A DNA stretch of 36,929 bases from Pandoraea sp. ASV26 (lineage in GTDB: Bacteria > Pseudomonadota > Gammaproteobacteria > Burkholderiales > Burkholderiaceae): the NCBI RefSeq assembly GCF_016428915.1, contig NZ_JAELTP010000059.1:1-36929 (forward strand). The letters are read 5' to 3'. Below, piece after piece: positions 18,199 to 24,021 of the stretch. Position 1 is the stretch's first letter. Each line of letters opens with the position of its first letter. The notes beneath the pieces are model-generated. The model was not told the origin of the DNA. It made no database searches and was given only the letters and a program-made list of their open reading frames with translations. The position numbers and the translations under genes were made by a program.

Positions 18199-19593
18199 CT
18201 ACTTCGAGAATCCCGGCAATTCGCTGTCGCTTGCCACACCCATCAGATAAGCCCCCCAGACCGGCCCCGGACGACGCTCGCGCGTGTCGCCCGGCAGCGG
18301 GATGTCCGCGCCACGAGCCACGGGCTTGACCAAGTGCGGTGTAACGATGATGACCAGCTCCTTTTCGGCGCTGCTGTACTTCAGGTTGCGGAAAAACGCC
18401 CCGATGAGCGGCAGATCGCCGAGCAACGGCACCTTGTCGACAGCGGCGGTCGTCGTGCGTGAGATCAGCCCGCCGATGATGAAGCTTTCCCCGTCGCCCA
18501 GTTCGACCGTCGTGTCCGCACGACGTGTCGTGATCGCGGGAATCTGCGTCGAGTCGGTGACGATGGCATTCGTATAGTCGATGTCCGATGCCTCAGGCGC
18601 CACCTTCAGCGCAATGCGGTTCGGCGAGAGGATCGTCGGCGTGACCGTCAGGCCCACGCCGAACGGCTTGTAGACGATGGTGGTCGTGCCAAGACCGCCC
18701 GACTGCGGCACCGGAATCTCGCCGCCGGCGAGGAAACTCGCGCTCTGCCCGGAGAGCGCCACCAGCGTCGGGGCGGCGAGCACCCGACCAAGGCCGTTCG
18801 ATTGCAGCAGATCGATCTCTGCCGACATGCTGAACGCACCCCGGGTGATCGAGCCGAAGAACGAGCCGAAGTTCGACACGCCGCCTGAGCTGGTGCTGGT
18901 GCTGCCGCCGAACGCGGAGTTCAGCGCCGAGGTCACGCCAAAGCTGCCCGTGCCCGTCTTCTTCGACGCACTGAAACTGGCCCCCAACTGATTGAGGATG
19001 TTGCGGTTGATTTCGACGATCTTCACGTCGACCTGCACCACACCGGTATCGCCCACGGTCGAACGATCGACCACGACGCCGCCTTTGCCCGTCGCGTCGA
19101 CGGCTGCCGATTGCAGCCCGCTATGCTCGATGATGGTGTTCGCATGGCCCTTGATGACTGCGGCATTGCCTCGGGCGTCGACACTGGCAGTGCCGGTGTC
19201 GCCCAGCACGCCCTGAAGATCGCCGGTCACGTGAACTTCCCAACGCACCGGTTCACCGCCGCGCGGCCACGCAGCGATCTGCGTGGTGCCCGCTTTCTTA
19301 CCAACGACCAGCACCGAGCCGCGCCGTCCGCCCGTGCCCTTGAGCACAACGACGTCGGCCACGGCCGGATCGGCAACCGCCACGCGCTCGAGCGCACCCG
19401 GCACCTGAAGCTCGCGTTGCTCGTGAACGCCCAACGTCAGCGAGCGCGATCCCGCGCTCGCGGCGGGGTCCGCCGCGTCGGCCATACGCACCGCTACCGT
19501 GGCGCCGCACGCGAGCAACGCGGCAAAGCACAACAGCATTCCCGTAACCCGTCTGGTCTCTCGTCTGGCAGTGCGAACCTGGCTTCTGATCAT
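18199..19593 (-). CDS. cpaC: Flp pilus outer-membrane secretin CpaC/RcpA
   Basis: 464 residues. A signal peptide (MLLCFAALLACGATVAVRMADA) is followed by the pilus-assembly N-domain (RSLTLGVHEQRELQVPGALE, VADPAVADVVVLKG), a BON-like/N1 segment and the secretin core. The core has QVDVKIVEINRNILNQLG, VLAAPTLVALSGQSASFLAG, GEIPVPQSGGLGTTTIVYKP, GVGLTVTPTILSPNRIALKV, DTTVELGDGESFIIGGLISR and the terminal KVPLLGDLPLIGAFFR plus ELVIIVTPHLVKP. It forms the outer-membrane ring through which the Flp pilus passes. A 74-base gap separates it from cpaE. No rcpB/cpaD gene lies between them. No strong Shine-Dalgarno precedes the 19593 ATG; an in-frame ATG at residue 19 is an alternative start. Confidence 0.95.
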   Translation of the reverse strand: MIRSQVRTARRETRRVTGMLLCFAALLACGATVAVRMADAADPAASAGSRSLTLGVHEQRELQVPGALERVAVADPAVADVVVLKGTGGRRGSVLVVGKKAGTTQIAAWPRGGEPVRWEVHVTGDLQGVLGDTGTASVDARGNAAVIKGHANTIIEHSGLQSAAVDATGKGGVVVDRSTVGDTGVVQVDVKIVEINRNILNQLGASFSASKKTGTGSFGVTSALNSAFGGSTSTSSGGVSNFGSFFGSITRGAFSMSAEIDLLQSNGLGRVLAAPTLVALSGQSASFLAGGEIPVPQSGGLGTTTIVYKPFGVGLTVTPTILSPNRIALKVAPEASDIDYTNAIVTDSTQIPAITTRRADTTVELGDGESFIIGGLISRTTTAAVDKVPLLGDLPLIGAFFRNLKYSSAEKELVIIVTPHLVKPVARGADIPLPGDTRERRPGPVWGAYLMGVASDSELPGFSK

Positions 19594-19629
19594 GGCGTGG
19601 CTGTATCGGTCACTGTGTCGGTGTGTCGG

Positions 19630-19725
19630 TCAAATGGCGTCGCGCTTGCGCGTTGACGTCACGGCATCTTCAGCTTCAACAAGTCCGGTCACCTCCGTCT
19701 CGTTCATCTCATTCATCTCGTTCAT
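19630..19725 (-). CDS. Possible 31-codon open frame between cpaB and cpaC
   Basis: A short frame beginning 15 bases after the cpaB stop. It reads MNEMNEMNETEVTGL, then VEAEDAVTSTRKRDAI and TGA. It opens with a 9-base repeat (ATGAACGAG, ATGAATGAG, ATGAACGAG), giving three in-frame ATGs. No clear Shine-Dalgarno is present; it could be reached by reinitiation after cpaB. It may be a leader peptide or simply spacer sequence. I do not recognise a family. Confidence 0.25.
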   Translation of the reverse strand: MNEMNEMNETEVTGLVEAEDAVTSTRKRDAI

Positions 19726-19739
19726 CTGGCGCTTCGCGT

Positions 19740-20762
19740 TCAATAGGAAGCCGTGGTACGTTCCGCGCCGCGCACGACCTCGATCGTGCCGCCACCGCCT
19801 CCGCCGCCCGGCGCACGCGCGGCTGCGGCAGTCCGGCGCACCGGCTCCCCCGCGAGTCCCGTCGTGGCAATCCCGGCGTAGGCCTGGTTCTCCGGCGTAT
19901 CGAGCGCGGCCTTGTCCTCCCCCTTGAGGCCCGACTTGCCGACCAGTACCGGGGGCGGCGACGGGAACAGCGACGTATCGGGCGTGGCATCGTCGCCCGG
20001 GTTGCGCAGGGCCAACGTGATCTTGCCCTGCTGCGTGCCCAGCACCACACGGTTGACGTCGGCCACCGGCACGGCGACGACCGCAGCGGTCGCGGGCATT
20101 GGCGGCTGGTTGTTCACGACCGGTGCGGGCGGGGGCGGCGCGGGCGTGGTCGTGGCCGCCTGCACGGTAGACGCCACGCTGGGCGAGGCCGGCGGCGGCG
20201 TCACGTCGTCGAGCGACGCGCTGCCGTAGCTCAGCACCCGCACGCGAGACGCCAGCAGACGAGACTGCGTGTCGTCGACCAGACCGCCCGCCGCGCCTGC
20301 GGGCTGCGTGGTCTTCATCGTGAAGAAGACGTCGACGTAATCGCCCGGACGAATGCGGTTGCTGACACCGACGGTTTCCGTCACAGGAATGGCGACCGCG
20401 CGCTCACCGGGCGCGAGCTGCAAGGCAATGCCGCGTGCGAGCGTGTTTTGGGTGATGGGCACACCGGCGGCGAGCGCAACGAGCGGCACGCGTCCCACGA
20501 CATCGACGGGGTTCGTGAAGCCGCCAACCGTCTGACTGTCGAATTGCACGATTTTCACGTCGTCCGCCCCCATCGGCTTGCCCGGCGAAAGGGCTTTCGC
20601 CGCCACCACGGCCGGATAACGCTGCGTGAGCGTCTGCGTCACCGGCGACGGCGTGGCAGCCGGCGCCGGCGCGTTATTCGTCCCGAGACGCAACGCAACG
20701 AGAGCCAGCACCACGCCGGCGATAACCAGCAATGCAGCAATAATCTTGGTGGCTTTGTTCAT
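19740..20762 (-). CDS. cpaB: Flp pilus assembly protein CpaB/RcpC
   Basis: 340 residues. An N-terminal membrane anchor (IIAALLVIAGVVLALVALRL) is followed by an Ala/Pro linker and a SAF domain (about 50-115, VVAAKALSPGKPMGADDVKI, GRVPLVALAAGVPITQNTL). The RcpC/CpaB core continues with GERAVAIPVTETVGVSNRIR and PGDYVDVFFTMKT. A Pro/Ala-rich insertion (about 190-240) and a Gly-rich C-terminus (GGGGGGG near the end) are probably disordered. CpaB/RcpC acts in the periplasm with the secretin and may contact peptidoglycan through its SAF domain. The gene is 128 bases downstream of tadE and 146 bases before cpaC. Confidence 0.93.
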   Translation of the reverse strand: MNKATKIIAALLVIAGVVLALVALRLGTNNAPAPAATPSPVTQTLTQRYPAVVAAKALSPGKPMGADDVKIVQFDSQTVGGFTNPVDVVGRVPLVALAAGVPITQNTLARGIALQLAPGERAVAIPVTETVGVSNRIRPGDYVDVFFTMKTTQPAGAAGGLVDDTQSRLLASRVRVLSYGSASLDDVTPPPASPSVASTVQAATTTPAPPPPAPVVNNQPPMPATAAVVAVPVADVNRVVLGTQQGKITLALRNPGDDATPDTSLFPSPPPVLVGKSGLKGEDKAALDTPENQAYAGIATTGLAGEPVRRTAAAARAPGGGGGGGTIEVVRGAERTTASY

Positions 20763-20890
20763 GGCTTGGGGCCTGTCGGCCGTTCAGTCACAACTTGCGG
20801 GACGCCGGCTGACCGGCGGCATGACAACTGGCAAAACCTCACATCGCTCTGTTGCGTGCGCTACGAATTCAATATCCGCCCAATGCCGGC

Positions 20891-21367
20891 TCAACTCCCC
20901 CCGAGCGTCGATGTGTCCAGCGTGATGGCGGCCGTGCCGACGATGTTCTGCGGCACGAGCGCCCCCAGTCCCGGCCAGTTGATGGTCATCGGCTGTGTCA
21001 GCGTCAACGTGACATGGACGATGCATTGCGCACTGGCGCTGGTGCCCGACGCCGGACAGGGATACGTTGCGTCCGCAGGGAAACTGGCGCTCACCGCAGA
21101 CGCTGACGGCCACGTGAGGGTGGTATTGATCGCCTGCGTGGCGTAGGACTGACGCTGCGTCATCGTGCCGGCGCGCAACATCGCCCGTCCGGCCTCTGAG
21201 GCGGCTTGCGTGAGCATCTGGCGGGCAAGAATATTGATGGAGAACGCGACGGCCACATAGAACGCGGGCAGCAGGATCATCAGGATGAGTGCAAATTCAA
21301 GTGCAGCGACGCCGCGTGAACGCGCGCCTTGCGACCTTGCTCCTGCCTGTGCCCCAGACCGATTCAT
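20891..21367 (-). CDS. tadE: TadE-like pseudopilin
   Basis: 158 residues from the ATG at 21367, chosen because GGGGGGC precedes it at good spacing; upstream codons to 21427 have no support. The N-terminus has the TadE pattern: a basic head ending QGARSRG, a prepilin-peptidase-like site G-VAALEFAL and one membrane helix (ILMILLPAFYVAVAFSINIL), then RQMLTQAASEAGRAML. The exported C-terminal half has two Cys (YPCPASG, AQCIVH) that could pair. TadE is a minor pseudopilin processed by the TadV/CpaA peptidase. Here it sits between the peptidase gene and cpaB rather than beside tadG, an arrangement different from the Aggregatibacter locus. Confidence 0.88.
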   Translation of the reverse strand: MNRSGAQAGARSQGARSRGVAALEFALILMILLPAFYVAVAFSINILARQMLTQAASEAGRAMLRAGTMTQRQSYATQAINTTLTWPSASAVSASFPADATYPCPASGTSASAQCIVHVTLTLTQPMTINWPGLGALVPQNIVGTAAITLDTSTLGGS

Positions 21368-21522
21368 GACGATGCCCCCCGTCGCGCACGGCGCTGTGTG
21401 GCCGTGTTTGGCGACGCATTGGTCCAACCCATTTGCGCGGCGTCGCCCGCGCCTCCCGTTTTTGCGGTACTGCTCGCGGCAGTACTCTTGACCTCTCGAG
21501 TTCGCCTCACGACTTCGCGTCG

Positions 21523-21565
21523 TTATGTCACCTCGTCACCTCGTCACGTCGACGCTTTATGTCAC
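21523..21565 (-). repeat. Short direct repeats between cpaA and tadE
   Basis: Two adjacent TCACCTCG units followed by a partial TCACG are flanked by two copies of TTATGTCAC (21523-21531 and 21557-21565). They lie in the 247-base spacer between cpaA and tadE, which otherwise holds no gene I can support. Confidence 0.6.
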
Positions 21566-21614
21566 TGTCTCATCGCGGTTCAAACGCTTTGCGCGTCGCG
21601 CTGCGCCGCCGCCC

Positions 21615-22094
21615 TCACCTCACGACCAGCGCCGCCGCCGCCAGATAGGCCCCGTAGGGCAATCCGATGCGTCCGGCCCGCCACTGCAAAATCCTTTGCC
21701 ACGCACGCGAGCCCGTCAATCGATCACGCCATCGGGCAAGCCACTTCAGCCTTGCGGCCAGCAGCACCAGCGCATGAATGCCCGCCGCCACGCTGGCCAG
21801 ACACCAGACCGGCAGCAACGCCGGATACCCCGCGACCAGCCCGATCACTGCGAAAAGCTTGACATCGCCCGCAGCCATCACGCCGCGCCACCAAAAAGGC
21901 AGCAATACGATCAATCCAAGCAGTGCGCCCAGCCCATGCACCCACAACACCCGAGGCTGCCCCTGCCACACCTGCCAGCCGATCCAGCCCAGTGTCAGCG
22001 CCCCGACTCCCAGCAACCAGACATTCGGGATACGACGCGCAACCAGATCGCTAATCACTATCGGCACGCATAACAGCCACAACAAAGTCAGCAC
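21615..22094 (-). CDS. cpaA: Flp prepilin peptidase (A24 family, CpaA/TadV)
   Basis: 159 residues, six hydrophobic segments, a compact A24A-type aspartic prepilin peptidase without the N-methylase domain. The first catalytic Asp is in PIVISDLVARRIPN (about residue 16) and the second in the GxGD-like motif MAAGDVKLF, where the first Gly is Ala. The conserved GLPYGAYLAAA ends the protein. It cleaves the Flp pilins and the TadE/TadG pseudopilins in the inner membrane. The start is a GTG at 22094 that directly precedes LTLLWLLCVP; no strong ribosome site is visible, and the flp stop lies only 13 bases upstream, so translational coupling is likely. Confidence 0.92.
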   Translation of the reverse strand: MLTLLWLLCVPIVISDLVARRIPNVWLLGVGALTLGWIGWQVWQGQPRVLWVHGLGALLGLIVLLPFWWRGVMAAGDVKLFAVIGLVAGYPALLPVWCLASVAAGIHALVLLAARLKWLARWRDRLTGSRAWQRILQWRAGRIGLPYGAYLAAAALVVR

Positions 22095-22107
22095 CGGGTG
22101 TCTCGCA

Positions 22108-22308
22108 TCAATGTGTCGCGGCCGACGTGGCTGCCGACGTCACGGTGCTGAAGGCGCTCGACAACACAGCGGTCAAGTTCGTGAACACCGTTGCGCCAAT
22201 CACGACAGCCACGATGGCGGCAAGAATGCCGTACTCCAGAGCCGTCACCCCTTTTTGCCGAGACAGTCTGCGCTGCCGACCAGCCTTGCCTGCTTTTCCG
22301 ACTCGCAT
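22108..22308 (-). CDS. flp: Flp family type IVc pilin (second copy in the operon)
   Basis: 66 residues. A basic leader (MRVGKAGKAGRQRRLSRQKG) is cut after the Gly of QKG, releasing a mature pilin that begins VTALEYGILAAIVAVVIGAT, the Flp signature with Glu5-Tyr6 and a single hydrophobic helix. The tail is a Ser/Ala/Thr-rich VLSSAFSTVTSAATSAATH. The ATG at 22308 has GAGGG eight bases before it; a GTG three codons earlier overlaps that ribosome site. It is the major pilus subunit or a minor partner of the pilin gene upstream. The neighbouring cpaA peptidase gene supports the processing step. Confidence 0.94.
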   Translation of the reverse strand: MRVGKAGKAGRQRRLSRQKGVTALEYGILAAIVAVVIGATVFTNLTAVLSSAFSTVTSAATSAATH

Positions 22309-22437
22309 GTTTCGCACCCTCGCGAATACAGCCTCTTACCACCCCCAATGACACCGCCATACAAACGGCGTCCCGCCCTTTATCTCCGGCACGCGACTCA
22401 CTCTGTCGACTGACATCGCGCGGAGAAAGCCGAGGTT

Positions 22438-22623
22438 TTAGCTCCCGGCTGCGGTGACCGCCGACGAAATCTTGGAGAAGACCTGACTGAACGTCGTGCC
22501 CAGGCTGTTGTAGACAGTGCCACCAATCACCACCGCCACGATTGCAGCGAGGATGCCGTATTCCAACGCGGTTACGCCCCGCTCGTCGCGAGCAAACAGT
22601 CGAAAACGATTGCTGAGTTTCAT
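22438..22623 (-). CDS. flp: Flp family type IVc pilin (first copy in the operon)
   Basis: 61 residues from the ATG at 22623 with GGGAGG before it. The leader MKLSNRFRLFARDERG is followed by VTALEYGILAAIVAVVIGGT, almost identical over the helix to the second flp copy; the tails differ (VYNSLGTTFSQVFSKISSAV). Cleavage after the Gly of DERG by CpaA is expected. It is the promoter-proximal gene of the locus, so probably the more abundant pilin. A terminator-like hairpin lies 13 bases upstream of the start codon on the transcribed strand, suggesting attenuation of the whole operon. Confidence 0.95.
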   Translation of the reverse strand: MKLSNRFRLFARDERGVTALEYGILAAIVAVVIGGTVYNSLGTTFSQVFSKISSAVTAAGS

Positions 22624-22635
22624 CTCACCCTCCCG

Positions 22636-22654
22636 AAAAAAGGCGCAAAGCGCC
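22636..22654 (-). terminator. Terminator-like hairpin in the flp leader (possible attenuator)
   Basis: On the minus strand GGCGC-TTT-GCGCC is followed by TTTTTT, then the GGGAGG ribosome site of flp. It has a short stem but a complete T-tract and lies in the leader of the pilus operon. It could attenuate transcription. Confidence 0.5.
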
Positions 22655-23614
22655 CGTTGGCACACACAGTGAGAGATCACCGACCTTTCGATCGTGTGAC
22701 GCATACCCACTGAATCGCTTATCAACTCTTGACTTCGGCCTCGGGTTCGTTGTGCCACACGGCTTCTGAACCTCTTTTACGTTGTACGCCAATGTTTCCC
22801 TGCATTCTGTTACAGCCTTTGCAACGGCGCACTATTTTTTTCTGATCGTAATTTAAACCAAATCACAAAAACTAGAGTCTTGCTACCAATCACCCGAGAG
22901 AATGCTAAAAAGCGTTACGCGGGTTGATCCAACAATACTCCAAAACCAAGCAGTGCACCCCTCGCAAGGGAAAACCATGATTGGTGGGACACAACACGAT
23001 CCATCGCAATGCATGCAGTGCTTATTTAAACAAATATTCATTCGTTGCGCGCGATGTTTCGGACATCAATACCCACGGTGTTTCTTCTTGTGAGACACCC
23101 GCGCGCCGGCACTTTACCCTCCACCATTGCCTCGCCTTGTCGGCGCCGCCGCCTCGTGGGCCGTGCCTCGAGCGCTGAAACTTTCAAAGCATTACCTCTG
23201 CCGCGCGCGCCATCGTTCGTCGATTTCATTTGTATATCAATGCGATTTCGACTTCGGTTTCGTCCAAACGTGCCGCGCCATTACTTCTAATTACAGCGCG
23301 CACTTCATTCGCCCCGCTCAGGCATTCCCCGAATCACTCGCGCGTTGCCATATTCGTTAGTTTCCAAAGTGCATTTCGGCGGTTGACCACCGTTGCGTTA
23401 CGTAACGTTACCCGTAACGCCCCCCGTAACGGGAACGGCAATTCGCCTGAAATTCGCCATTTCCCGATGGCGTTAACCCTGATTCAACCCTCCCGCGACA
23501 CTCACCGATCTCTTGATCGAAAAGATTCTTGTTTTCCGAAACGCAAATAAATACAGGCTTTTCAGGCCATCGACGCGAAAACTAGAAGGCTTATTCAAAC
23601 CCGGATTTGGCGAT
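22655..23614. other. Long, comparatively AT-rich divergent regulatory region
   Basis: About 1 kb with no convincing gene between the minus-strand pilus locus and the plus-strand lipoprotein cluster. Stretches such as CTATTTTTTTCTGATCG, AATTTAAACCAAATC and TTATTTAAACAAATATTC are far richer in A+T than the coding surroundings. Small frames (for example 22902-23093 plus) lack ribosome sites and codon bias. It contains an imperfect inverted repeat GCAATGCATGCAGTGC near 23007 and the palindrome cluster at 23396. Such regions in Burkholderiaceae are often bound by H-NS-like proteins; that is inference here. Confidence 0.6.
23396..23433. promoter_or_regulatory. Cluster of CGTTAC/GTAACG palindromes, candidate activator sites
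   Basis: A perfect 12-base palindrome CGTTACGTAACG (23396-23407) overlaps a second inverted repeat CGTTAC-CC-GTAACG (23406-23419), followed by CCCGTAACGGG (23423-23433). They lie about 180-220 bases upstream of the -24 element at 23615, the usual distance range for enhancer-type binding sites of sigma-54 activators. The assignment to an activator is inference. A single related CGTTACG also occurs at about 22912, upstream of flp. Confidence 0.5.
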
Positions 23615-23629
23615 TGGCACAGCTCTTGC
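23615..23629 (+). promoter_or_regulatory. Sigma-54 (-24/-12) promoter
   Basis: TGGCAC (23615-23620), five bases, TTGC (23626-23629): an exact match to the RpoN core with invariant GG and GC at correct spacing. Transcription would begin near 23641, leaving a roughly 30-base leader with GGGGGA before the ATG at 23673. It faces the repeat-lipoprotein cluster. No equally good match was seen elsewhere in the intergenic regions I scanned by eye. Confidence 0.82.
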
Positions 23630-23672
23630 GCATATCCCTGCATCGCAACGCTAAAGATCACCGGGGGACACC

Positions 23673-23993
23673 ATGATCATTGGCAATACCAAACAAACGA
23701 TGCAACCCACCGCGGCCATCACGGCCGAGCGGCAACGCATCGCGGCCATGCAGCGCAGCGCTGCTGCCGAAGACGATCGTAGAGGCGCAAGCCCAGGGAG
23801 GGGCGGTGAACAAGGCGGTGGCGTACGCGCCACCGCCACACCGACCGAAGCGGCCAGCACCCATAGCAACCGCAACACCGATTCGACCCATGCGATGACA
23901 GGCCCCGATAGCTCGGTCGTCAACGCACTGCTGTTCGCACTCATCGCACAACGCATGAACACCCGACTGGCAGCGCAAGAAGCGCTCGCCTGA
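23673..23993 (+). CDS. Small hypothetical protein, first gene of the sigma-54-driven cluster
   Basis: 106 residues, not a family I recognise. The ATG at 23673 has GGGGGA at five bases and lies about 30 bases behind the predicted sigma-54 start point, which supports it strongly. The first 40 residues are Ala/Gln/Arg-rich and helical (TAERQRIAAMQRSAAAEDD), the middle is low-complexity Gly/Thr/Ser/Asn, and the C-terminus has a conserved-looking helix (SSVVNALLFALIAQRMNTRL). There is no signal peptide, so the product is probably cytoplasmic unless secreted by another route. The next gene starts 28 bases after its stop. A long antisense frame overlaps it but is a composition artefact. Confidence 0.65.
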   Translation: MIIGNTKQTMQPTAAITAERQRIAAMQRSAAAEDDRRGASPGRGGEQGGGVRATATPTEAASTHSNRNTDSTHAMTGPDSSVVNALLFALIAQRMNTRLAAQEALA

Positions 23994-24021
23994 ATACTTA
24001 AAAAGACCAGAGGACACCATC

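Noticed and set aside
22655-22672. TTGGCACACACAGTGA as a second sigma-54 promoter near flp
   Set aside because: The -24 half matches but the -12 TTGC is absent, and it points away from flp.
22751-22770. Minus-strand TGGCAC upstream of flp as a sigma-54 promoter
   Set aside because: The bases at -12 read ACCC instead of TTGC, so the invariant GC is missing.
22902-23093. A 63-codon plus-strand frame in the divergent region, with several Cys
   Set aside because: No ribosome site, atypical composition for the genome and no recognisable motif; several overlapping small frames exist in the same AT-rich stretch.
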